From Streptococcus xiaochunlingii (GTDB taxonomy: Bacteria; Bacillota; Bacilli; Lactobacillales; Streptococcaceae): DNA of 64,000 bases. The notes beneath the pieces were generated by a model that worked only from the letters and a program-made list of their open reading frames with translations, was not told the origin of the DNA and made no database searches. The translations under genes and the position numbers were made by a program. The stretch's first letter is position 1. Each line of letters opens with the position of its first letter. Location of the stretch: the NCBI RefSeq assembly GCF_006385805.1, contig NZ_VFSG01000001.1, forward strand, positions 248,001-312,000. Reading direction: 5' to 3'. This document shows positions 45,625 through 53,147 of this stretch, in pieces.

Positions 45625-47007
45625 ATGTTAGTCAAATCATTTTTTAAACAGTGGCAGTCCAAGATTAAAGGCCTGTCTCCAGCAAGGCGGATCTTTCTCA
45701 GTTTTGCCTTAGTCATCTTAATCGGCTCCTTCTTACTGAGTCTGCCTTTTGTCCAGCAAGCAAGCTCAACAGCAGGCTATGTCGATCATCTTTTTACAGC
45801 GGTTTCCATGGTCTGTGTGACAGGGCTCTTTACCCAGTCAGTGGCTTCGACCTATAATGGCTGGGGGCAATTGATCTGTATGCTTTTGATCCAGATCGGA
45901 GGCCTAGGTATCTTGACCTTTATCGGTCTCTTCTTTATGGAGAGCCGACAAAAGCTCAGTTACAAGGACCGGCAGACCATTCGGGACAGTTTTAGCTTTA
46001 GCAATAACCAGAGCTTGGCCCGTTTTGTCCGCTCCATCTTTATTACCACCTTTACCATCGAAGGTCTGGGAGCCTTGCTCCTCATGACCCGCTTTATACC
46101 TCGCTTCGGCTGGGGACATGGAATCTTTAACTCTATCTTTGTAGCGATTTCCGCTTTTTGTAATGCGGGCTTTGATAATTTTGGGGGCGATAGTATGATG
46201 AGTTTCCAGACCGATTGGTTGGTCAATCTGACTTTGTCTGCCCTTATTATTACAGGGGGGTTGGGCTTTATGGTTTGGTTTGACCTGGCCACCAAGGCCC
46301 GTAACCAATCCGGACGACGGACTCTTCGCTTTCACACCAAGGTGGTTCTCTGGTTAACAGCTGCGATTCTCCTCTTTGGGACAGTAACCAGCCTCTTGAC
46401 CGAGTTTAATAATCCGGCAACCATTGGGTCCCTCCCATTGGGAGAGAAGGTCTTGGTCAGCTTTTTCCAAACTGTCAGCATGCGGACAGCCGGATTTGCT
46501 TCCTTAGATTATACAGCAGTCCGGCCAGTGACACTCTTTATCTATCTCTTGCAGATGTTTTTAGGTGGAGCACCAGGAGGGACAGCAGGGGGCATGAAGA
46601 TCACCACCTTCCTGGTCCTCTTGCTCCTGGCTCGGAAGGAACTATTGGGGCTACCACATACCAATTTAGGAAAACGTACGATTTCACCAGACATTGTTCA
46701 ACGTTCCTTTGGGACGGCGGTGATTTTCCAGTTGACCTTCTTAGTGGGGCTATTAGGAATCTGTTTGGTGACGCCGGATGGCCAACGCTTTATTTATTTG
46801 GTCTTTGAGGTGGTATCCGCTCTAGCGACAGTGGGAGTGACCGCCAATGTAACCTCAACCTTAAATGGAGCGGGACTAGGCATTATCATGGTCCTCATGT
46901 TTATCGGACGGATTGGTCCTTTGACCCTCATGGTTAGCTTGAACAATTACCAAGCCAAGAAAGCAGATACCTTGCAGTATGCCAAGGCAGACATCATTAT
47001 TGGATAG
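45625..47007 (+). CDS. trkH: Potassium uptake channel subunit TrkH/KtrB
   Basis: The 460-residue membrane protein forms the potassium-conducting pore, gated by the regulatory subunit that follows. The four pore-loop filters are recognisable: SMVCVTGLF (about 59-67), FCNAGFDNFG (about 182-191), MRTAGFASLD (about 285-294) and ATVGVTANVT (about 400-409). Eight main membrane helices fit the length. No ribosome site is visible before ATG 45625, while an extended -10 ends 6 bases upstream. Confidence 0.93.
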   Translation: MLVKSFFKQWQSKIKGLSPARRIFLSFALVILIGSFLLSLPFVQQASSTAGYVDHLFTAVSMVCVTGLFTQSVASTYNGWGQLICMLLIQIGGLGILTFIGLFFMESRQKLSYKDRQTIRDSFSFSNNQSLARFVRSIFITTFTIEGLGALLLMTRFIPRFGWGHGIFNSIFVAISAFCNAGFDNFGGDSMMSFQTDWLVNLTLSALIITGGLGFMVWFDLATKARNQSGRRTLRFHTKVVLWLTAAILLFGTVTSLLTEFNNPATIGSLPLGEKVLVSFFQTVSMRTAGFASLDYTAVRPVTLFIYLLQMFLGGAPGGTAGGMKITTFLVLLLLARKELLGLPHTNLGKRTISPDIVQRSFGTAVIFQLTFLVGLLGICLVTPDGQRFIYLVFEVVSALATVGVTANVTSTLNGAGLGIIMVLMFIGRIGPLTLMVSLNNYQAKKADTLQYAKADIIIG

Positions 47008-47016
47008 GAGAAACTT

Positions 47017-47691
47017 ATGGAGAATCGAACCATTGGAATTTTAGGATTAGGAATTTTTGGACAGAGTATCCTGAAAACTCTGCAGGATCAGGATGTGGAT
47101 ATTATTGCAATTGACGATCACGCAGATGTGATCAACCAATATGAATCCATGATTTCGACTGGAATTGTTGGAGACATTACAGAAATGGACCTCTTGGATG
47201 CGGCTGATATCGGTACCTGTGACACAGTCGTGATCGCGACGGGAGAAAACTTGGAGTCCAGTGTGCTGGCGGTCATGCATTGTAAGGCCCTTGGTGTTGA
47301 GCGAGTCATTGTCAAGGTCAAGAATGAAGTGACCAAGGAAGTCCTTGAGAAGATTGGGGCTGATTTGGTCATCCTACCAGAGGTAGAAGCGGGGATGTCT
47401 CTGGCCAAGATGATCCTTTTCCAACACGGGATTGAAGTCTTCCAGTTGGATGAAGCAGTGGTGGTGGTCGAGTTTACAGTTCCAGCTAGCTGGGTAGGAA
47501 AAAGCATTCGAGACTTGGAAATCAGAGACCAATATCAACTCAATATTATTGGCTATCGAGATGCGGAAGATCAGCCTTTGCGAAGTCAGATTGGTCCCGA
47601 CTTTATCTGGCCAGAAGGGGTGCGCGTGATGGCGGTGACAGACAACCAGTATCTGGATAGAATCCAAGACCTCTTAGAGGAAACAAACTAG
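47017..47691 (+). CDS. trkA: Potassium uptake regulatory subunit TrkA/KtrA
   Basis: The 224-residue cytoplasmic gating subunit has an N-terminal RCK domain with nucleotide motif GLGIFGQS (about 10-17) and acidic ribose ligand in IIAIDDHAD, and a C-terminal TrkA-C domain (about 140-220). TAGGAG lies 7 bases before the ATG. It is 9 bp after trkH, so both form one operon. The pair imports potassium for turgor and pH control. Confidence 0.93.
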   Translation: MENRTIGILGLGIFGQSILKTLQDQDVDIIAIDDHADVINQYESMISTGIVGDITEMDLLDAADIGTCDTVVIATGENLESSVLAVMHCKALGVERVIVKVKNEVTKEVLEKIGADLVILPEVEAGMSLAKMILFQHGIEVFQLDEAVVVVEFTVPASWVGKSIRDLEIRDQYQLNIIGYRDAEDQPLRSQIGPDFIWPEGVRVMAVTDNQYLDRIQDLLEETN

Positions 47692-47693
47692 GA

Positions 47694-47715
47694 AAACGAC
47701 CGAAAGGTCGTTTTT
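47694..47715 (+). terminator. Terminator of trkH-trkA
   Basis: ACGACC (47696-47701), GAAA loop, GGTCGT (47706-47711), then T residues. Confidence 0.8.
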
Positions 47716-47759
47716 AGGTTTTATAAAATTTCCAAAGTATTATTGGAAACAACAAAAAA

Positions 47760-47788
47760 TTGACAACATTAATTTGTTAGATTATAAT
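47760..47788 (+). promoter_or_regulatory. tetR promoter of the AT-rich island
   Basis: Perfect TTGACA (47760-47765), 17-bp spacer, TATAAT (47783-47788). Confidence 0.8.
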
Positions 47789-47794
47789 AAAAAA

Positions 47795-47811
47795 ACATAC
47801 CATTAGTATGA
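47795..47811. promoter_or_regulatory. TetR operator 1
   Basis: ACATAC-CATTA-GTATGA covers the predicted transcription start of tetR. It is one base from the perfect form found twice before the permease gene. Confidence 0.7.
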
Positions 47812-47826
47812 TAAGGAAGAGTTATA

Positions 47827-48462
47827 ATGGCAAGGAATAGAAACTCACATGAAACTAGAAAAAAAATCCTAGAGGTCTCTAAAAATCTATTTTTAGAAAA
47901 AGGATTTGATAATACGTCAATACAAGATATCATAGATGGCTTAGGTGGATTAACAAAAGGTGTTATCTATCATCATTTTGAGTCTAAATATGATATACTG
48001 CAAACAATCATTAGCGAAAATAATCAAGAAATTTTAAATTATAATTGGAGAGGAAATACTGGATTAGAAAAGATACAAAATTCTTTGATGGACTCTTTCT
48101 CTAATTTTGAGCACCAAAGGCTCGTTTACTCTGCCTCAATCATGCTAAGAAGTCCACGTTTGTTAGGAGAGCAGTATCTAGGTCTATTTTCTGATTTTTT
48201 ACTCGAAATTAGAGAAAAAGTTCACGAAGGTGTTAAAGATGAATCAATAAAAACCGAATACCCAGAAGAACTAGCAGATTTAATCATTTTAACTCTAGAT
48301 GTTTGGATTGGATTCCAAATTTCTGTTTTTTCAGTAGAAGAATTAAAGCGGAAAATGAATTTCATTAAACTTACTTTTGAAGGGTTAGGAGTGCAGTTGA
48401 TTACTGATGAAATGATGGAAGTAATTTTCAAATTATTTGATCACTTAAAAAGTAGTAAATAA
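47827..48462 (+). CDS. TetR-family regulator of the AT-rich ABC island
   Basis: The 211-residue regulator has the TetR helix-turn-helix in residues 10-55 (SIQDIIDGLGGLTKGVIYHHFESKYDI). AGGAAGAG lies 5-12 bases before the ATG. Three near-identical operators, one on its own promoter and two before the next gene, point to repression of itself and the ABC genes. Its base composition and codon use are much more AT-rich than the flanking potassium and rex genes. The ligand is probably a compound exported by the transporters. Confidence 0.88.
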   Translation: MARNRNSHETRKKILEVSKNLFLEKGFDNTSIQDIIDGLGGLTKGVIYHHFESKYDILQTIISENNQEILNYNWRGNTGLEKIQNSLMDSFSNFEHQRLVYSASIMLRSPRLLGEQYLGLFSDFLLEIREKVHEGVKDESIKTEYPEELADLIILTLDVWIGFQISVFSVEELKRKMNFIKLTFEGLGVQLITDEMMEVIFKLFDHLKSSK

Positions 48463-48486
48463 GTTTTACGTATAGAATTTTAAAAT

Positions 48487-48511
48487 AATACCATACTCTA
48501 GATATGGTATT
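48487..48511 (+). terminator. Hairpin after tetR
   Basis: AATACCATA (48487-48495) pairs with TATGGTATT (48503-48511). The tail AAAAATTTT is weak for termination. It contains CATAC-like sequence but not the operator spacing. Confidence 0.5.
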
Positions 48512-48521
48512 AAAAATTTTA

Positions 48522-48546
48522 TTATACATACCTTTAGTATGTATAA
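48522..48546. promoter_or_regulatory. TetR operator 2
   Basis: Arms TTATACATAC and GTATGTATAA, perfectly inverted, flank CTTTA. The right arm overlaps a TATAAT (48542-48547), the probable -10 of the ABC permease operon. Confidence 0.72.
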
Positions 48547-48559
48547 TTTTTAAGTTTAA

Positions 48560-48576
48560 ACATACCAGAAGTATGT
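48560..48576. promoter_or_regulatory. TetR operator 3
   Basis: ACATAC-CAGAA-GTATGT, centred 34 bp from operator 2, downstream of the -10 box. Confidence 0.72.
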
Positions 48577-48633
48577 AAAGTGTTTTTTGAATAGTGTAAT
48601 TAATATTAACAAAATTTTTTGGAGGAAAAATCT

Positions 48634-49374
48634 ATGTTGTCGCTTATTAAAATAGAATTAAATAAGGTTTCAAAATCTAAATTATTTTTTGCTTGGTTGT
48701 GTACTATATTTATAGTATTAGGTATTTCAGGAATCATAATCATGGGGTTAGCTACAGATAATAAACTGGGTGAATTTGTAGGGCAGAGTTCTAAGAATTT
48801 TAGAATTGCTGATAAATGGGAAGGTTGGGCAATTGCAGCTTCATTGTTTTCATCTTTATTTACAAAAGCAGCATTTTTGATTTTCGAATCTTATTTATTA
48901 TCTAGGATTATTATTGATGAATTTAAACGAAGAACAATTTTTCAGTTGTTTTCTTACCCTATTCCTAAAAGAAAGTTACTATGGGGAAAAATTATTTCAG
49001 TCATTCTAATAGCATGTATTGCCCAATTTTCTGCATATTTAGTTATTCAATTATTAATTAAATTAGTAGCAATTTTAACTGAATCAAATTATATTTCAGT
49101 AGCTAATCAATTGATTAACTTAGCTGGAATAACGTTTGGAACAGTACTAATAGGCTTACTACCATTTGTTTTAGGTATGATTAAGCATTCAACAGCTGTA
49201 ACAATGCTTACAGGATTTGGTTTAGCGGCATTACTTTCGAATGTAAGTCCAGGAAGTTTATCTAATAATATTGTTGATAACTTATTCTTTTTGATATTTG
49301 CAAGTTTCATAAGTTTAACGATTGTTTCCTTTTCAATTTATACTATTTCAAGACAAGATATTAGTACCAAGTAG
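48634..49374 (+). CDS. ABC-2 type transporter permease
   Basis: The 246-residue protein has about six membrane segments, the first near residues 16-38, with a large first loop and an amphipathic segment FKRRTIFQLFSYPIPKRK near 98-115 typical of lantibiotic-immunity and bacitracin-type permeases. TTGGAGG lies 8 bases before ATG 48634. Together with the ATPase encoded next it should form a heteromeric exporter or immunity pump. Very AT-rich codon use marks it as part of a transferred block. Confidence 0.82.
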   Translation: MLSLIKIELNKVSKSKLFFAWLCTIFIVLGISGIIIMGLATDNKLGEFVGQSSKNFRIADKWEGWAIAASLFSSLFTKAAFLIFESYLLSRIIIDEFKRRTIFQLFSYPIPKRKLLWGKIISVILIACIAQFSAYLVIQLLIKLVAILTESNYISVANQLINLAGITFGTVLIGLLPFVLGMIKHSTAVTMLTGFGLAALLSNVSPGSLSNNIVDNLFFLIFASFISLTIVSFSIYTISRQDISTK

Positions 49375-49509
49375 CATAGTTGAGTTTAATCGAAGGAAAG
49401 TTATAATTCCTTGATGATTTCTATAAAAAAAGAGACTGTATAAGTTGGTATTTATGCTCCGAGAGAAAAATTCTTGCATTTAAAGCTAGATATAGAAAGA
49501 GAGATAGAA

Positions 49510-50223
49510 ATGAGAAATATTGTTGAAATAAAAGAAGTTTTTAAAACAATTGATAAAGAAGAAATTTTAAGTGGTATCAACCTTCAAATTGCTGAAGGAG
49601 AAATCTATGGTTTTTTAGGACCGAATGGTGCAGGAAAAACAACGTTAATGAAATGTATGTTAACCTTATCAACAATTACATCAGGTAGTATTGAAATATT
49701 TGGGAAAAATCTACAAGAACACAGAGAAGAAATCCTAAGTCAGATTGGAAGTATTATTGAATCACCAATTTTTTATGATAACTGCACTGCAAAAGAAATT
49801 TTGGAAATTCACGCTCAGTATATGGGGAAAAATATTATTGAATCAGATATAATAAGAGCCTTAAGAATGGTCGGATTAAAAAATACGACTAAAAAAGTAA
49901 AAGATTTTTCGTTAGGAATGAGGCAAAGGCTTGGTTTAGCTCGTGCCTTTCTAACAAAACCTAAATTGTTAATTTTAGATGAGCCAATCAATGGTTTAGA
50001 TCCAATAGGAATTCAAGAAATTCGAAATCTTTTGTTGTCGCTTTCTAAGGAGCATGGAATTACAATACTAATATCGAGTCATATATTATCGGAAATTTCA
50101 CAGATAGCAGATAAAATTGGTTTTATCAAAAATGGAAAAATTGTAGAACAGGTCTCTATGAAAGAGATTAGGAGAGAGAATATTGACTTAGAAGAATATT
50201 TTATGTCACATTTTCTAAATTAA
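49510..50223 (+). CDS. ABC transporter ATPase, BcrA/lantibiotic-immunity type
   Basis: The 237-residue ATPase shows Walker A GPNGAGKTT (about 38-46), Q-loop region ESPIFYDNCTAKE, signature FSLGMRQRLGLARA, Walker B LLILDEPINGLDP and H-loop ISSHILSE. This is the pattern of drug- and bacteriocin-resistance ATPases. ATG 49510 follows GAAAGAGAGA; a TTG 12 codons earlier is less likely. It lies 135 bp after the permease gene, an unusually long gap that holds no clear gene. Confidence 0.86.
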   Translation: MRNIVEIKEVFKTIDKEEILSGINLQIAEGEIYGFLGPNGAGKTTLMKCMLTLSTITSGSIEIFGKNLQEHREEILSQIGSIIESPIFYDNCTAKEILEIHAQYMGKNIIESDIIRALRMVGLKNTTKKVKDFSLGMRQRLGLARAFLTKPKLLILDEPINGLDPIGIQEIRNLLLSLSKEHGITILISSHILSEISQIADKIGFIKNGKIVEQVSMKEIRRENIDLEEYFMSHFLN

Positions 50224-50249
50224 ATTAAGAATTATGAGGTAGATTAAGG

Positions 50250-51932
50250 ATGAAACAATTGATAAAGAACCATCAGAAGGCTTTTTATGCTTTCATGATA
50301 TTTAATATACTGGTCCCTTTAACTAATATTGCTTTTGCTTATGCTATTAAAGGTATTATTGATAGTGGCATGTCTCAAAATAAAGAAGCCTTAACTCAAG
50401 CGGTACTAGTAGGAGCTATTGTTATTTTCATATATGCAGGGCTAAACTTTATATCTCTTCGATTGAAAAATAAACTTGTTAGGCAAATCATGTCAAGATA
50501 CAAAAATAAGGTGTTCCTATCTATTTTAGATAGGGATTATAGAGACTTTTCTAAAGAAAAATCAGGGAAATTTATTTCTGTATTAACCGAAAATATGAAG
50601 AAAATTGAGCAAGATTATCTACACCAGTATTTTAATATTTCAAAAAACCTTTCCTTAATGATTTTTTCGCTCCTAGCTATGTTTATAGGTAATTGGTATT
50701 TGACCTTATTGGTTATCATTGCTAGCATTATTCCAATGATGATTTCTGGATTCATTGGACAAAAATCAGCTTATCTTCAAAAGAGTGCCATGATTGCCGA
50801 TCAGAAGTATTTAGTTAAGGTTAAAGATATTTTAGCAGGGTTTCTAGTTATAAAAAGTTTTAATGTGAAAGAGGCTATCCGTCAAGATTACAGAAATGAA
50901 AGCGAAAAATTGGATGAAATATATTTTATGAAAGGAAAATTTGATGTCTTAGCTAATGTTATTTCGCAGCTTTCGGGGATGATTGTTTTTTTAGTAGCCT
51001 TTGGTGGAGGAATGTATCTTGTTTTTAATGGCTATACCACAATTGGAAGTGTAACAGCTATTGTTCAACTGGTCAATTTTGTAGTAATGCCACTAAACGA
51101 AGTTGGTATGGGAATGAGTAAATTCCGTGAAGGTCAGGCAACACTAAATGCATTTGAGGTAAAAGATGTAATCGAACTTCAAACTGGTAAAACGAAAGAA
51201 TATTTTGATGATGTTATTTCTTTTTCAAATATAGATTTTTCTTATCCTAATACTGAAGAAAAGATTTTTAATCATTTATCTTTGAAGATTCAAAAAGGGG
51301 AAAAAATTGCAATTGTAGGAATGTCAGGGAGTGGAAAATCAACTTTGCTCAATCTATTGCTGCGTTTTTATGATGTAACAAGTGGACATATTTCAATTGA
51401 TAATCAAGATATACAAGCTATTTCAGCAGAGAGTCTTTATAACTTGATGACGATTGTTCAGCAAGATGTTTATATCTTTGATGATACTTTAAGAGCAAAT
51501 ATTACTCTTAATCAATCCTTCACTGATGAGGAAATAAAGAAAGCTGTACAGCAGTCAGGTTTAGAAAGTTATGTTTTAGAAAATGAATTAGGTCTACAAG
51601 CTTTATGTGGAGAGAATGGATCGAATTTATCTGGCGGACAAAAACAAAGAGTTAGTATTGCGCGTGCCTTGATTCGAAAAACACCAATCTTATTATTGGA
51701 TGAGGCTACTTCATCTTTGGATAATCAAGTAACTACTGAAATTGAAAGTTCAATCTTGGATATTCAAAATTTGACTGCACTTGTAGTAACCCACAAGTTG
51801 AATGAGAACATTTTGAAAAAATACGATAGAATTCTCTTTATGAAAGATGGCGTTATTGTTGAAGATGGTTCTTTCAGTGATTTGATGGATAGGAGAGGTG
51901 AGTTTTATAGGTTGTTTGAGTTGAGTGTGTAA
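50250..51932 (+). CDS. ABC exporter, fused membrane-ATPase (MsbA/multidrug type)
   Basis: The 560-residue half-transporter has a six-helix membrane domain (about 15-300) and an ATPase domain (about 325-555) with Walker A GMSGSGKST, signature LSGGQKQR, Walker B ILLLDEATSSLD and H-loop VTHK. No C39 peptidase domain is present, so it is not a bacteriocin-processing exporter. It probably works as a homodimer exporting a small hydrophobic compound or peptide. ATGAGGTAG lies before its ATG. It ends the TetR-controlled island, and its stop codon overlaps the ATG of a 34-codon fragment. Confidence 0.88.
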   Translation: MKQLIKNHQKAFYAFMIFNILVPLTNIAFAYAIKGIIDSGMSQNKEALTQAVLVGAIVIFIYAGLNFISLRLKNKLVRQIMSRYKNKVFLSILDRDYRDFSKEKSGKFISVLTENMKKIEQDYLHQYFNISKNLSLMIFSLLAMFIGNWYLTLLVIIASIIPMMISGFIGQKSAYLQKSAMIADQKYLVKVKDILAGFLVIKSFNVKEAIRQDYRNESEKLDEIYFMKGKFDVLANVISQLSGMIVFLVAFGGGMYLVFNGYTTIGSVTAIVQLVNFVVMPLNEVGMGMSKFREGQATLNAFEVKDVIELQTGKTKEYFDDVISFSNIDFSYPNTEEKIFNHLSLKIQKGEKIAIVGMSGSGKSTLLNLLLRFYDVTSGHISIDNQDIQAISAESLYNLMTIVQQDVYIFDDTLRANITLNQSFTDEEIKKAVQQSGLESYVLENELGLQALCGENGSNLSGGQKQRVSIARALIRKTPILLLDEATSSLDNQVTTEIESSILDIQNLTALVVTHKLNENILKKYDRILFMKDGVIVEDGSFSDLMDRRGEFYRLFELSV

Positions 51933-52036
51933 TGATAATATATATTTCAAATACCAATATTACTAAATCGGATGAGCTCTACATAGAAAATCGTATCCCA
52001 CTTAATTTTTTGAAAGAAGTGAGAAAATATAAATAG
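51932..52036 (+). pseudogene. 34-codon 5' gene fragment, possibly a phosphopantetheinyl transferase start
   Basis: ATG 51932 overlaps the exporter stop codon (TAATG), implying a coupled gene. The frame gives 34 residues, including YISNTNITKSDELYIE and LNFLKEVRKYK, then stops at TAG 52034-52036. That stop is formed where sequence of the structured repeat begins, so the rest of the gene seems to have been removed. The N-terminal pattern resembles Sfp-type 4'-phosphopantetheinyl transferases, which open with a short strand and then a segment ending R-x-K-x-x-x-Y/F. This resemblance is weak over 34 residues. It could also be a real small peptide. Confidence 0.35.
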
Positions 52037-52130
52037 GTTCAAAACTAATTCATGTAACTTCGAAGAAGTTCACTGATGTCCATACTCACACAAGGAAAGT
52101 TATTAAGAAGATTTATCTTCATGTTGAAAT
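52033..52130 (-). repeat. Structured intergenic element, truncated copy D
   Basis: Read on the minus strand it keeps the start (AACATGAAGATAAA, CTTTCC, GTGAG) and the first hairpin GAACTTC...GAAGTT, then ends within the second hairpin at GTTTTGAACCTA. The third hairpin and the TAGTTTGTCTA end are missing. Several changes relative to copies A-C show it is older or decaying. The remaining 118 bp to the next gene are AT-rich with no gene that I can see. Confidence 0.65.
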
Positions 52131-52248
52131 AACAGAAGGTTTTTTATAAAAAAATTATTACTAGCTAAAAATTAAATTTATTTTAAGCTATTTCTTTTAT
52201 AGTAGAACTATCAAAAACACTTCCATTATGGGAATAGAAGGATGAATG

Positions 52249-53013
52249 ATGAAAATTTTAAAGTTGATACGACCTGAAAAGCCTTTAAAAGAGCTTAATT
52301 GGTTTGATATCGCTATTGTGACTGCGATCATGTTTGGGCAGTTTATTGTTTGGTCTACAGAACTCTTCCTTACCAGTCTTCAGCCAGTCGCCCAAACCGT
52401 CACCGCAGCTACTGAAACGGCTACCAATACAGCTAGGGATGGGGCAGCATACTCGAGCAACTTTACCCTGCAGATCATCTTATTAACTCTCGCCTTGGCC
52501 TACTTGATTCTACGGAATTTCGATTTTAAACAGCTTCCGATTCGCTTTAAATGGTCCGTCCTCTTTTGGGTACCCTTGATTTTTGCCATCGTCGGTCTGT
52601 TTGGGGATATCGTGACAACGGTGAGTGGAGAGTATGATTACTTCAATATCAATCTCCTCCCATTTATCGATCCCATGCAGATTATTCACAAGTTCTTAGC
52701 GCTTAGTCCCATGGCGATTGCTTATGCCTTGCTGAATGGTTTCTACGAAGAGTTCTTCTTCTTAGGAGTCATGACATCTGTTAATCAGAAGTACAAGTGG
52801 TGGGCACTGGCTTATTCGACCTTGATTCGGATTTCCTTCCATACCTACCAAGGTTTGCTTTGGGCAGTGGTCATCGGAGTGATTTATGGACTCTTCTACT
52901 ATGTCCTCTACAAGAAGGTGATCAAAAACCTTTTGCCATTCTTCCTCATGCATGCTTTGGCCGATATGTTTGGCTCTAGCATCCTCTATCTTTTAATCAA
53001 CTGGGGAGGTTAA
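52249..53013 (+). CDS. CPBP-family intramembrane metalloprotease
   Basis: The 254-residue protein has about seven membrane segments. The three CPBP (Abi/CAAX-protease) motifs are visible: NGFYEEFFFLG with the Glu pair near residue 164, RISFHTYQG near 190, and LPFFLMHALADMFG near 225. Related streptococcal proteins act in bacteriocin immunity or protein maturation, but no bacteriocin gene is adjacent. AGAAGGA lies 7 bases before ATG 52249; an ATG one codon earlier is also possible. Confidence 0.85.
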   Translation: MKILKLIRPEKPLKELNWFDIAIVTAIMFGQFIVWSTELFLTSLQPVAQTVTAATETATNTARDGAAYSSNFTLQIILLTLALAYLILRNFDFKQLPIRFKWSVLFWVPLIFAIVGLFGDIVTTVSGEYDYFNINLLPFIDPMQIIHKFLALSPMAIAYALLNGFYEEFFFLGVMTSVNQKYKWWALAYSTLIRISFHTYQGLLWAVVIGVIYGLFYYVLYKKVIKNLLPFFLMHALADMFGSSILYLLINWGG

Positions 53014-53024
53014 AAAAATAGTTG

Positions 53025-53053
53025 AAAAACTGGACTGTTTGTCCAGTTTTTTA
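53025..53053 (+). terminator. Terminator of the CPBP gene
   Basis: AAAAACTGGAC (53025-53035), loop TGTTT, GTCCAGTTTTT (53041-53051). Confidence 0.85.
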
Positions 53054-53107
53054 TCTGTTTTGAATCGCCAGAACTCTAGGAAAATCCCTGTAGAAAAGGA
53101 CTAAAGA

Positions 53108-53116
53108 TGGTATAAT
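53108..53116 (+). promoter_or_regulatory. rexBA extended -10
   Basis: TGGTATAAT lies 31 bp before the rexB start. Confidence 0.55.
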
Positions 53117-53147
53117 AGAACTATCATTTTACAGGAATCCTAACATT

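Noticed and set aside
49391..49405. CGAAGGAAAGTTATA resembles the GGAAAGTT boundary of the structured element, a possible fifth copy.
   Set aside because: Similarity covers only about 15 bases and no hairpin or other boundary follows.
49414..49443. A nine-codon frame (MISIKKETV) in the gap between the ABC permease and ATPase genes, considered as a peptide gene.
   Set aside because: No well-spaced ribosome site and no signal or bacteriocin features; such short frames occur by chance in AT-rich DNA.
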